Below, in pieces: positions 1 through 7,839 of a stretch of 17,844 bases of DNA (position 1 is its first letter; each line of letters starts with the position of its first letter). The stretch comes from an uncultured Oscillospiraceae bacterium (GTDB lineage Bacteria; Bacillota; Clostridia; Oscillospirales; Acutalibacteraceae). The position numbers were made by a program, and so were the translations under genes. The stretch is from positions 1-17,844 of the forward strand of contig CAJKBW010000061.1 in NCBI GenBank assembly GCA_905198295.1, in the 5' to 3' direction. The notes under the pieces were generated by a model. That model worked only from the letters and a program-made list of their open reading frames with translations, was not told the DNA's origin and made no database searches.

Positions 1-14
1 ATCCGGTTTTTGCT

Positions 15-1292
15 TTACAGCTGGAGTATTCCTTTTTCCAGCATGGATTGTGCGGCGAGCAGCACCCCGATTTTCCCTGAGTGATAATTCAGGCCGCCCT
101 GCATATAAGCGGCATATGGCTCGCGCAGCGGCGCATCTGCGGACAGTTCAATGGAGGCACCCATGGTAAAAGCGCCTGCGGCCATAATCACCTGGCTGTC
201 ATAACCGGGCATATCCCATGGTTCGGGTGTAACGAAGGCATCCACCGGTGCGCCTTTCTGCATGCCCTGGCAAAAAGCAATCAGAGCCTCCGGTGTACGC
301 AGCTTGAGCGCCTGAATAATATCCGCGCGGGGTTCATTCGATGCCGGCGATGCCTCATAACCGGCGAGTTCCATCAGAGCCGCACAAAACACAGCCGTTT
401 TAAGCGCTTCTCCGACGACATGCGGTGCATGAAACAGTCCCATGTACAACGTACGGTTATGGCCCAGCGAGGCGCCGATTTCGCGGCCCAAACCCGGTGT
501 AGTCATCCGATACGCACAAAGCTCCACCAGATCGCGCCTGCCGCAGATATAACCGCCGTTTTCCGCAATCCCGCCGCCGGGGTTTTTGATCAGCGAACCG
601 GCCATCAGATCCGCACCGACTGCCGAAGGCTCAAACCGCTGAACGAACTCGCCGTAGCAGTTGTCGACAAAAACTATCGCTTCCGGCTTTTCCTGGCGAA
701 CGGCACGGATAATTTCACCGATTTCTTCCACCGTCAACGACGGACGCAGGCTGTATCCGCGCGAACGCTGGATATGTATCAGCTTAATTTTTGGAATGCG
801 GCGAAGCGCCTCGCGAATGGCAGCAATATCCGGCTTGCCGTCGTTGGTCAAATTCACTTTGCGATAGTCAACACCGAATTCCCTGAGCGAACCCGGATTG
901 CTGCCGTCTGCACCGATTACCGGAAGCAGTGTATCGTACGGCTCACCGGTAGCTGCCAGCAATACATCACCGGGACGAAGTACGCCGAATAACGCAATGG
1001 CGATGGCGTGTGTTCCGGATAAAATGCTGTGGCGGACTAATGCATCCTCGGTTCCCATGACTTCGGCGAAAACCTCATCCAGTGTATCTCTTCCACGATC
1101 GCCGTATCCATAGCCCGTGGTGGCCACAAAATGACTTTCGCTGACCTGGTGACGTATGAAGGCGGATAAAACCTTTTGCTGATTATATTCGGTGGTTTCT
1201 TCGATAGCGGCAAATTGTTTTTCTGCGCGCTTTTGCGCTTGATCGGCCAGGTCGGCCAAGCGCGGATCAAGGGTAAAAAATTCTGACTGCAA
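15..1292 (-). CDS. YnbB-type PLP-dependent enzyme (methionine gamma-lyase / 'aluminum resistance' family)
   Basis: This 425-residue protein is a fold-type I PLP enzyme of the Met_gamma_lyase family, historically called aluminum resistance protein (Bacillus YnbB). The likely Schiff-base lysine is K236 in GSLIKNPGGGIAENGG. The VDNCYGEF segment near 209-216 supplies the aspartate expected to contact the pyridine nitrogen. The motif TGYGYGDRGRDTLDEVFAE near 59-77 and SGTHAIAIALFG near 92-103 are typical of the family. Related enzymes are presumed to act on sulfur amino acids such as cystathionine or methionine, but the physiological substrate is poorly established. The start is TTG, preceded by GGAG about eight bases upstream, 20 bases after the GNAT stop. 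It is the last gene of the murD operon seen here. The family call is strong and the substrate uncertain. Confidence 0.9.
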   Translation of the reverse strand: MQSEFFTLDPRLADLADQAQKRAEKQFAAIEETTEYNQQKVLSAFIRHQVSESHFVATTGYGYGDRGRDTLDEVFAEVMGTEDALVRHSILSGTHAIAIALFGVLRPGDVLLAATGEPYDTLLPVIGADGSNPGSLREFGVDYRKVNLTNDGKPDIAAIREALRRIPKIKLIHIQRSRGYSLRPSLTVEEIGEIIRAVRQEKPEAIVFVDNCYGEFVQRFEPSAVGADLMAGSLIKNPGGGIAENGGYICGRRDLVELCAYRMTTPGLGREIGASLGHNRTLYMGLFHAPHVVGEALKTAVFCAALMELAGYEASPASNEPRADIIQALKLRTPEALIAFCQGMQKGAPVDAFVTPEPWDMPGYDSQVIMAAGAFTMGASIELSADAPLREPYAAYMQGGLNYHSGKIGVLLAAQSMLEKGILQL

Positions 1293-1312
1293 ACTATTTC
1301 TCCAGCTTTCTT

Positions 1313-2077
1313 TTATAACGATTTTTCGACAAACTGTAAACTTCCCCAGCGGTCAACAGACTTAAATCCCAAGTGTTCATACAGCCGTTTGGCCTTTTCA
1401 TTTTTGGGTGAAAGCCAAACCTGTTTTCCTTCGCGCTGCAAAAGCTGCGTCAATGTGGATACGCAAGCGGACGCGTACCCCTTTCCGCGGGATTGCGGTG
1501 CCGTTGCCACTGCACCGATAAGCGCATGATCGGTGCATTCGGCTACGGTCATGGCTGTGGCTGCGGCCTCTCCCCTCTCCTCTATGCCCACAATCCGGCA
1601 AAGGCCATGACGGCGGCGATGGGATACATCGACGTACCATGCCTCAAACGGCGGCATGGCCTCTCCGAAAACCTGTTTGAGCAAAGGATAGGTTTCCCGT
1701 TCCGTAAACGGTTTTACCACATCAGAAGATTGCGTAAACGCCAAAGCCGGCTGCATCACTTCGCCGGTTTCCAGCCGGCCGCCAAGGTGAGCAAAAAGCC
1801 ACTCTGCCGTTTGCGCGTCGGTGCGGATGCCGCGAATTTCCGTCTGCATGGAGAGAAAGCACAGCAGCTCATCGTTATCCGGACATAAATCACCGGTATC
1901 GCACACCAGAATCGCCTGACCGTCCATCAAGGCGATGCATTCTCCGCGGTCACCGCTCCAAAACCGCAGAAAGGCATGCTGCGTACCATACGCCTCCCAA
2001 AGTGCACGGATTTTGACCGCCGCCTCCCTATCCGGAAGCAGACGGCTCAGCTCCGCTTCTCCAGCCTCCCGGATCAT
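1313..2077 (-). CDS. GNAT family N-acetyltransferase
   Basis: This 254-residue protein carries a C-terminal GNAT domain. The acetyl-CoA pyrophosphate-binding motif is QSRGKGYAS at residues 195-203, preceded by the beta strand ALIGAVATAP. The closing GNAT motif RLYEHLGF is at 231-238. The N-terminal half (about 1-120) shows no acetyl-CoA motif and may be a degenerate second GNAT fold, which is an inference from length only. The ATG at 2077 overlaps the TGA of the upstream M42 peptidase as ATGA, which indicates translational coupling. A longer in-frame ATG at 2173 would overlap the peptidase by 100 bases and is less likely. The substrate cannot be read from sequence. Confidence 0.85.
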   Translation of the reverse strand: MIREAGEAELSRLLPDREAAVKIRALWEAYGTQHAFLRFWSGDRGECIALMDGQAILVCDTGDLCPDNDELLCFLSMQTEIRGIRTDAQTAEWLFAHLGGRLETGEVMQPALAFTQSSDVVKPFTERETYPLLKQVFGEAMPPFEAWYVDVSHRRRHGLCRIVGIEERGEAAATAMTVAECTDHALIGAVATAPQSRGKGYASACVSTLTQLLQREGKQVWLSPKNEKAKRLYEHLGFKSVDRWGSLQFVEKSL

Positions 2078-3093
2078 AACGGAAGGCGCGCGGCCAGGAC
2101 CTGCAGCAGTGCTGCGGTATGCCGCATATCCGCGCGGGACAGGACGCAGGCCGGCGAATGCAGATAACGACAAGGCAGCGAAACGGCAGCTACCCGTGCA
2201 CCGCTTCCGGCAAGCTGAATAGCGCCGGCATCATTCCCGCCGGCCACCAGACTCTTAGTCTGCGCTGGAATGCCTTCTTCTTCGGCTTGACAACGGATCC
2301 AGTCGTACAGCGGTTTATCGTATAAAGTACGCTTGTCCATAAAGGATACAACCGGACCGGAACCAATACAGCAAACCCGTTTATCGCCCTTTACACCGGC
2401 AATATCGGCAGCTGTGGTGGCGTCCACAACGACAGCAATATCGGGCTTTATGGCAAAAGCGGCAGTTTTTGCTCCCCGCAGGCCGATTTCTTCCTGCACG
2501 GTAAACGCCAGTGTAATATCGCATTCCGGGACCGAACGGACAAGCTCCAGCAGAAGTGCGCAGCCGGCCCGGTCGTCCAAAGCCTTGGCCTGAAGCAAGT
2601 CTCCCGGCAATTCCCGGAAAGCGCCGTCAAAGGCGGCGACGTCGCCGGGAGATACCAGTTCTGCAGCCGCAGCTTCATTTTCTGCACCGATATCGATGAG
2701 CATCTGGGAAATCTCCGGTAGACGGGTCTTTTCCTCAGCGGTACACATATGCACGGCTTTTCCCCCGATTACGCCGCTGCAGCCGTTGACGCGCACACGA
2801 TGTCCATAAAGGACAGCCGGATCAATACCGCCGACTGTGGTAAAGCGTAAAAAGCCTTCCGGCGTTATCCCGGTAATAATCAGCCCAACCTCATCCATAT
2901 GCGCCGCAAACATGACCTGCTTTTCCGCACGTCGCTTTCCCTTGACGCGGGCGAGCAGATTGCCCAGCGGATCGCAGACAACCTCCATTTCTGCGGGACT
3001 CGCGGCCAGCTGCTCACAAAGATAACGACAAATTTCCTGTTCATGGCCGGATACGCCGTCGAGCGCACAAAGTCGCTTGACCTGTTCAATCAT
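2074..3093 (-). CDS. M42 family metallopeptidase (glutamyl aminopeptidase-like), copy 2
   Basis: This 339-residue protein is a cytosolic dinuclear-metal aminopeptidase of family M42 (PepA/YsdC/FrvX/TET type). The expected metal and catalytic residues are present: H65 and D67 in AAHMDEVG, the bridging D173 in ALDDRAG, catalytic E201 and metal-binding E202 in TVQEEIGLRGAKTAAF, D224 in VVVDAT, and H312 in RYLHSP. Members usually form large oligomers that trim N-terminal residues from short peptides. Its ATG overlaps the stop of the first M42 gene as ATGA, with a purine-rich GGGGAGAAGG site upstream. Its own stop overlaps the GNAT start the same way. It is a tandem paralogue of its upstream neighbour, with clear divergence. 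Substrate preference is unknown. Confidence 0.93.
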   Translation of the reverse strand: MIEQVKRLCALDGVSGHEQEICRYLCEQLAASPAEMEVVCDPLGNLLARVKGKRRAEKQVMFAAHMDEVGLIITGITPEGFLRFTTVGGIDPAVLYGHRVRVNGCSGVIGGKAVHMCTAEEKTRLPEISQMLIDIGAENEAAAAELVSPGDVAAFDGAFRELPGDLLQAKALDDRAGCALLLELVRSVPECDITLAFTVQEEIGLRGAKTAAFAIKPDIAVVVDATTAADIAGVKGDKRVCCIGSGPVVSFMDKRTLYDKPLYDWIRCQAEEEGIPAQTKSLVAGGNDAGAIQLAGSGARVAAVSLPCRYLHSPACVLSRADMRHTAALLQVLAARLPL

Positions 3094-4136
3094 TCAGCCT
3101 TCTCCCCTTCCCGCGTCTTCCCGTAGCGAGATAACAGCCATTCCGCCATCAGACGGCCGGTATTCTCAACATCCCGCAAATCAATCGTTTCCACCGGCGT
3201 ATGCATGTAGCGCAGCGGAATGGAGAGCAAAGCCGTACGCACGCCGGCCTGCGCGGAAGCAATCGCATCAGCATCCGTTCCGGTATCGCCGCCCATGACC
3301 TCGCGCTGAAAAGGCAGCTCACATGCACCGGCAATATCCACCAGTGCATCGGTTAATTCGTTGTCCAAACCAGGAGCAAAACCGATCATGGGGCCATCCC
3401 CCATCCGGCCGCATTTAATGGGATCGGCATCCGGCGTCAGCGCAAAACTCACGTCCACCGCAACCGCCGCATCCGGATAAAGGGAAAACGCCGCCGTCTG
3501 CGCGCCGCGGCAGCCGAGTTCCTCCTGTACGGCAAAAACGGCAGTCAAATCACAAGCGAGGTCCCGCCCTTTTAAAAGTTCCAGGCAATGCAAAACAGCG
3601 GCCACACCAGCGCGGTCATCCAGCGCCTTTCCGCACACACGGGAACCGCTGAGACGACGCAAAGCGGAAGAAAATGTTCCGCGGGTGCCGGCCGGAAGGC
3701 ATTTCCGTGCTTGTTCAGCGGACATTCCCACGTCCACGGCCATGTCGGTGATCTCCGACAGTTTTTCCTTCTCTCCGCCTGACAGATGCGGCGGGACCGA
3801 ACAAAAAACACCGTGTACCGGAGATTCCGCCCAAAAGGTTACTGCACAGGCTGCCAGCGTACGGCGGTCGACACCTCCGCAGGGGGCTACCCGCACAAAC
3901 CCTTCGTCATCCACGCCGGTTACTACAAAACCGATTTCATCCATATGGGCTTCCAGCATAACCGTGGGAAGGTTCTCCCCGGCACCCTGCCGACAGCCGA
4001 ACACATTTCCGAGGCTATCGGTATATACTTTCCCGGCGTATTCACGCAGCAGATTTTCCGCAGCTTTTGAAGCAACCGGGATTCCACCGGCACCCGGCGC
4101 CGCACAAAGTGTTTCCAGGCAGGAAAACAGATCCAT
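3090..4136 (-). CDS. M42 family metallopeptidase, copy 1
   Basis: This 348-residue M42 aminopeptidase is the upstream member of a tandem pair. Its site residues are H64 and D66 in EAHMDEIGF, D173 in ALDDRAG, E205/E206 in AVQEELGCRGAQTAAF, D228 in AVDVS, and H312 in RYMHTP. The ATG at 4136 is chosen because AGAGGA (4144-4149) lies seven bases upstream and the protein then begins MDLFSCLETLCAAPGAGG, matching family N-termini and its paralogue. An in-frame GTG at 4175 would overlap the murD TGA as GTGA and add 13 residues; it is possible but lacks this spacing. It presumably acts on cytosolic peptides, and the operon gives no sharper clue to its role. Confidence 0.92.
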   Translation of the reverse strand: MDLFSCLETLCAAPGAGGIPVASKAAENLLREYAGKVYTDSLGNVFGCRQGAGENLPTVMLEAHMDEIGFVVTGVDDEGFVRVAPCGGVDRRTLAACAVTFWAESPVHGVFCSVPPHLSGGEKEKLSEITDMAVDVGMSAEQARKCLPAGTRGTFSSALRRLSGSRVCGKALDDRAGVAAVLHCLELLKGRDLACDLTAVFAVQEELGCRGAQTAAFSLYPDAAVAVDVSFALTPDADPIKCGRMGDGPMIGFAPGLDNELTDALVDIAGACELPFQREVMGGDTGTDADAIASAQAGVRTALLSIPLRYMHTPVETIDLRDVENTGRLMAEWLLSRYGKTREGEKAE

Positions 4137-4171
4137 TTTTTCGTCCTCTATTCTGTAAAGTGATTTAGCTT

Positions 4172-5557
4172 TCACAGGCGATTTACAATCGTTTTAAAAT
4201 CATTTCCGCGCTCTTCAAAATTCCGGTACATATCGAAGCTTGCGCTGGCGGGAGACATAAAGACAATATCGCCTGATTCAGCGATTTTTTGGGCAGCCTT
4301 TACCGCTTCCTCCATCGTATGCACGCGATGGATCGGCAAATTTGAGCACTGCCGGATGGACGTTTCAATAGCATCCGCCGTTGAACCGAGCAGAACTGCC
4401 GCCTTTACTGTCTGTGCCGCGACCGGGCCGAGAGGTGTATAGGGAATATGCTTGTCATATCCGCCGGCGATCAGGATAACCTTCTGCGGGAAAGACTTAA
4501 GCCCGGCGATGGTGCGTGAGGGACTGCTGGCAATCGAATCGTTATACCATCGGACGCCCTCCGTTTCCCGGACAAATTCACAGCGGTGTTCCACACCGCC
4601 AAATTCACGCGCATAAGCAAGGATATCTTCGGTTTTGACCATTCCCCATGCGGCAGCGATTGCCGCCATATAATTCTCGACATTATGCACGCCGGGAAGG
4701 CGGATATCAGCGGCACGCATCACAAAGGTGGTGCTGTTTCCGTCGCACACATAAATGCCGCCGTCCTCTGCCAGCCAGACACCGCGGCTCACCGGATGCC
4801 GGCGGGAAAACATCCAGACTTCACCCGGCAGATCGGCGGCAAATCCCGCCGTGATCTCGTTGTCTGCGTTTAAAACAGCACGTCCGTTTTTCGGCTGGTA
4901 CAGCAGGAGATTCTTTTTGGCGTCGATGTATTCCTGCATATCGGTGTGCCAGTCGAGGTGATTGGGCGCCACGTTGGTAACAACAGCCACATCCGGGCTT
5001 TGGGTCATCTGCGTCAACTGGAAGCTCGAAAGTTCCACAACGGCGATGTCGCCGGATGAAACGCGTTCAATTTCCGGAAGGAGCGGCCGTCCGATATTCC
5101 CGCCCAAATGAACGGTTTTTCCGGTGGTTTCCAGCAGCCCGGCCAGGATGGTGGTTGTGGTGGTTTTGCCGTCAGAACCGGTTACACCGTAAATCGGCGC
5201 CGGACAGAGCGAAAAAAACAACTCCATTTCCGAAGTTACCGTAGCACCGCGTCGGCGGGCTGCCTCAAGCTCCGGCAGATAGGGCTTCATGCCGGGGGTG
5301 CGCAGGATCAGCTGTGCGTCTAAAATACCCTCAAGATACCGCTCGCCCAGACTCAGGGTGACCCCTTCCTGCTCCAGCTGATCGGCTGTCTCCCCCAGCT
5401 GCTCACGGGTGCGTTTATCGCAGGCGGTTATTTTGGCTTTGCAGCGGATAAACTGGCGGATTACCGGCAGATTGTTATGGCCAATACCACAGATGGCTAC
5501 CGGCTTATCTTTCAGCCCCTGCAGAAAGGCTTCAGCAGAAATACGGATGTTTTTCAT
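4172..5557 (-). CDS. murD: UDP-N-acetylmuramoyl-L-alanine--D-glutamate ligase
   Basis: This 461-residue protein is MurD, the cytosolic ATP-dependent ligase adding D-glutamate to UDP-MurNAc-L-Ala in peptidoglycan synthesis. The ATP-binding loop is GVTGSDGKTTTT at 124-135. Other Mur-ligase marks are E175 in VVELSSFQL, NHLDWH at 199-204, the probable carbamoylated lysine in DAKKN (about 214), HNVENYMAA near 291-299, EHRCEF near 323-328, and the C-terminal SPASASFDMYRNFEERGNDF. The first-domain motif CGIGHNN fits the UDP-binding N-terminal domain. In place of the common NDSKATN motif it has NDSIASSP (339-346). Length is normal. It heads the minus-strand operon behind a strong promoter, and is followed by peptidases rather than other cell-wall genes. 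Confidence 0.95.
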   Translation of the reverse strand: MKNIRISAEAFLQGLKDKPVAICGIGHNNLPVIRQFIRCKAKITACDKRTREQLGETADQLEQEGVTLSLGERYLEGILDAQLILRTPGMKPYLPELEAARRRGATVTSEMELFFSLCPAPIYGVTGSDGKTTTTTILAGLLETTGKTVHLGGNIGRPLLPEIERVSSGDIAVVELSSFQLTQMTQSPDVAVVTNVAPNHLDWHTDMQEYIDAKKNLLLYQPKNGRAVLNADNEITAGFAADLPGEVWMFSRRHPVSRGVWLAEDGGIYVCDGNSTTFVMRAADIRLPGVHNVENYMAAIAAAWGMVKTEDILAYAREFGGVEHRCEFVRETEGVRWYNDSIASSPSRTIAGLKSFPQKVILIAGGYDKHIPYTPLGPVAAQTVKAAVLLGSTADAIETSIRQCSNLPIHRVHTMEEAVKAAQKIAESGDIVFMSPASASFDMYRNFEERGNDFKTIVNRL

Positions 5558-5602
5558 GCGGGAAGTCCCTACTTTCCGGTTATACTAAATTTCTCTTTTT
5601 CT

Positions 5603-5631
5603 ATTATACTGATCCCACAGGGAAATATCAA
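5603..5631 (-). promoter_or_regulatory. SigA-type promoter of the murD operon
   Basis: Read on the minus strand, TTGATA (5626-5631) is separated by 17 bases from a perfect TATAAT (5603-5608). Transcription would start near 5596, giving a leader of about 40 bases before the murD ATG at 5557. The match to the housekeeping consensus is close. Confidence 0.8.
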
Positions 5632-5671
5632 CCAAACCAAGGGAAAAGTTTCCGCCCTGAAAAGGGAGCCA

Positions 5672-5694
5672 ATCGTTAATTTTTTATAAACGAT
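5672..5694. promoter_or_regulatory. Candidate operator dyad between divergent promoters
   Basis: ATCGTT (5672-5677) and AACGAT (5689-5694) form inverted arms around an 11-base AT-rich centre, just upstream of the rightward -35 box. A second small dyad, GGAAAAGTTTCC with five-base arms, lies at 5642-5653. A regulator site is inferred only from position and symmetry. Confidence 0.3.
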
Positions 5695-5705
5695 ACCGCT
5701 TTTCA

Positions 5706-5734
5706 TTGCCAAGCCGACAAAAAGAAGGTACAAT
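5706..5734 (+). promoter_or_regulatory. SigA-type promoter of the RING-like membrane protein genes
   Basis: TTGCCA (5706-5711), a 17-base spacer, then TACAAT (5729-5734) point into the gene at 5787. The predicted start is near 5741, giving a leader of about 45 bases. It is divergent from the murD promoter, with about 75 bases between the two -35 boxes. Confidence 0.7.
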
Positions 5735-5786
5735 AAATAGACAGATTTTATCTTGTGTTTAAGCGGAAAGGTGTGAATCAACCGCT

Positions 5787-6824
5787 ATGTTTTTCTATGA
5801 AGGCTATACCTGTCCGGTCTGCGGGAAGGCATTTGAGGAAACAGACGATATCGTCGCCTGCCCCGAATGTGGCGCCCCTCATCACCGGGAATGCTGGCAG
5901 CGGGAAGGGCATTGCCATTATGCCGCTGACCATGGTACGGGACGGCAATGGTCGCGCAAAGAAGCGAAGACGGAACCGGCCGGGGCTGCACAGCAGACAA
6001 ATACCGCCAGCTATACAGAGAAAGTATGCCCATACTGCGGCAACCACAATCCAGAATTTGCCGAGTTTTGTTCCCGCTGCGGACACGATCTCCCGGCAGG
6101 AGACTGGGCACAGAACAATCCGACACAGGGGCCGCCGAACTATACCGCTCCCCCATACAACGCCGGCGGATATTCTCCATACGGCGCACCGCCTGCGGGA
6201 GGGCGATATGGAGAATATTCCCCTTATCATGTTCCGGTTGCCGATCCGTACGGAGGCGTACCGCATGACGAAACGATTGATGGCGAGGCGGCCAAAGATG
6301 TGGTAACCGCTGTTGGCGCCAATTCGGCCTATTACCTGCCGCGTTTTTACAAAATGAGCAAAACCGGTTCAAAGATTAACTGGAACTGGCCCGCTTTCCT
6401 GCTGACTCCCTATTGGCTGCTGTACCGTAAAAACTATCTGGCCGGGACGATCGTGATGGTGATATCCCTGGCACGCACTATCCTCCAAAATGTTGTGCTG
6501 TATGTGTTTATGCTGCCCGCCGGATGGACAACAATGGATCCCTCCGTGCTGATGTCCCAGATGGCGGAAAACGATGTCTACTACTGGATCCTTGTGCTGC
6601 TGATGTTCTTGGATATCCTCATACGCGTAATGTTCGGCCTGACCGGCAACTATATATACATGCGTACCACCATGCGGCGGGTACGCAGCGTTCGCAAACA
6701 TTATCTGGGGCAGGACAGTTATTACCAGCATTTGGCTACCAGCGGCGGTATTTCGTTTTTGCTCGGTGTATCCGCCTATGCTATCCTTTGGTTTGTCAGC
6801 ACTTTCATGACCTTTATCATTTAG
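5787..6824 (+). CDS. RING-like zinc domain / zinc ribbon membrane protein with DUF2628-type C-terminus, copy 1
   Basis: This 345-residue protein begins with a prokaryotic RING-like binuclear zinc domain: C9-x2-C12, C25-x2-C28, H33-x2-C36, then C43 and H49. A second zinc ribbon follows (C81, C84, C95, C98), then a Pro/Gly/Tyr-rich linker (about 105-160). After a conserved GANSAYYLPRFYKM element, a DUF2628-like region starts at NWNWPAFLLTPYWLLYRK (198-215), with hydrophobic helices near 218-241, 264-288 and 321-345. The zinc modules should face the cytosol because no signal peptide precedes them. AAAGGTG upstream of the ATG is a plausible ribosome site. It is a tandem paralogue of the next gene, 24 bases downstream. 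The domain assignment is good and the function unknown; a ubiquitin-type activity should not be assumed. Confidence 0.85.
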   Translation: MFFYEGYTCPVCGKAFEETDDIVACPECGAPHHRECWQREGHCHYAADHGTGRQWSRKEAKTEPAGAAQQTNTASYTEKVCPYCGNHNPEFAEFCSRCGHDLPAGDWAQNNPTQGPPNYTAPPYNAGGYSPYGAPPAGGRYGEYSPYHVPVADPYGGVPHDETIDGEAAKDVVTAVGANSAYYLPRFYKMSKTGSKINWNWPAFLLTPYWLLYRKNYLAGTIVMVISLARTILQNVVLYVFMLPAGWTTMDPSVLMSQMAENDVYYWILVLLMFLDILIRVMFGLTGNYIYMRTTMRRVRSVRKHYLGQDSYYQHLATSGGISFLLGVSAYAILWFVSTFMTFII

Positions 6825-6848
6825 GAAACGGAACGGACGGTTGAGTCT

Positions 6849-7805
6849 ATGGTTGATATAACCGAAACAGCCTGCCCGGTTTGCGGGAAGTCTCTGACAA
6901 CGGAAGACGATGTTGTGGTTTGTCCGGAATGCGGCGCACCGTATCACCGTTCGTGCTGGAACAGGCAGGGGCGGTGTGTTTATGCTGATCGGCATGGCAC
7001 ACCCGAACAATGGCGTCCGCCTTTAAGCCGCGAGGATGAGCACACGATTGTTTGCGGCAACTGCGGCACGGTGAATGCTGATACGCAGCGGTACTGTGTA
7101 AAATGCGGGCATGACCTGCAGGAGGTGTTTAATCCCGGTCCTGCCGAACAGCAGCCTCCGCTTGACGCCAATATCTTTTATGCACAGTTCAGCCCCTATG
7201 CCGGGATTGATCCGGAAAGCACTTTCGACGGCTTCCCGGCTATGGATGTGGCTACCTTTTTAGGGCCGAACTCCGGTTATTATCTGGCGCGGTTTCACTT
7301 TATGAATATACAGCACACCCATACCTCCTGGAACTGGGCTGCTGCGCTGTTTCCGGCCGAATGGCTTTTGTACCGCAAAATGTACAAGCACTTTGTGGTG
7401 GTTTTTCTGCTGCAGTTTCTGCTGTTTCTGCCCATTTTGGCAGCAAGCTTCTTATCCGTGCAGAATCTGTTGACGGCTTATGGAAATACAGCAGATATCT
7501 CTCAGGCGCTTCTTTTGCTGGAGAACGCACCCGCCTGTGTTCCCCATTGGCTGATGGTCTGCATGAATCTTGCGGCATCCCTGGCTTTCGTGTTGCGGGC
7601 TGTTATGGCTACCTGGTCAAACCATTTTTATCATAAATACTGTGTCCGCCGGATTACAGAGGTCAAAAACCAATACAAACAGGATCAGCTGCTCACTCGC
7701 TGTGCTCTTGCCAAGGCCGGCGGTACCAGCCGCTGGAGCGTCGTGCTCTTTTATGCGGCAGTGCTCGGAATTTCCATACTTGCATCGGTGCTTATCTTAT
7801 TGTAA
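6849..7805 (+). CDS. RING-like zinc domain / zinc ribbon membrane protein with DUF2628-type C-terminus, copy 2
   Basis: This 318-residue paralogue of the preceding protein has the same order of parts. The RING-like domain uses C9, C12, C25, C28, H33, C36, C43 and H49, at exactly the same positions as copy 1. A zinc ribbon follows (C69, C72, C83, C86), then a shorter linker without the Tyr/Gly richness. The GPNSGYYLARFHFM element (139-152) and WNWAAALFPAEWLLYRKMY (161-179) mirror copy 1. Hydrophobic segments lie near 180-204, 232-256 and 294-318. The ribosome site is weak. The zinc domains are better conserved between copies than the last two membrane helices, suggesting a shared cytosolic role with different membrane partners. 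Function is unknown. Confidence 0.85.
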   Translation: MVDITETACPVCGKSLTTEDDVVVCPECGAPYHRSCWNRQGRCVYADRHGTPEQWRPPLSREDEHTIVCGNCGTVNADTQRYCVKCGHDLQEVFNPGPAEQQPPLDANIFYAQFSPYAGIDPESTFDGFPAMDVATFLGPNSGYYLARFHFMNIQHTHTSWNWAAALFPAEWLLYRKMYKHFVVVFLLQFLLFLPILAASFLSVQNLLTAYGNTADISQALLLLENAPACVPHWLMVCMNLAASLAFVLRAVMATWSNHFYHKYCVRRITEVKNQYKQDQLLTRCALAKAGGTSRWSVVLFYAAVLGISILASVLILL

Positions 7806-7808
7806 AAT
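7780..7808 (+). promoter_or_regulatory. Candidate internal promoter for galU
   Basis: TTGCAT (7780-7785), a 17-base spacer and TAAAAT (7803-7808) overlap the stop codon of the preceding gene and point into galU. This could uncouple galU from the membrane-protein genes. It lies partly in coding sequence, so chance similarity is possible. Confidence 0.45.
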
Positions 7809-7839
7809 AAAAGGCATATTGAGCAAAAGGAGTGTTTTC

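Noticed and set aside
81..992. 303-codon plus-strand frame opposite the PLP enzyme gene
   Set aside because: It is a mirror frame of a well-supported gene with no recognisable family motif.
4172..5557. Mur ligase as a cyanophycin synthetase, suggested by the DUF1854/ABC cassette
   Set aside because: Its length of 461 residues and its MurD-type domain order exclude CphA, which is about twice as long with an ATP-grasp domain.
5562..5580. Small bulged hairpin GGAAAGT/ACTTCC in the murD leader, placing AGGG in the loop
   Set aside because: The stem is short and bulged. It is too weak to call a riboswitch or attenuator.
7570..7839. N-terminal extension of galU by 90 codons
   Set aside because: It overlaps the upstream membrane protein gene in another frame. 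The ATG at 7840 has an ideal ribosome site and the family N-terminus.
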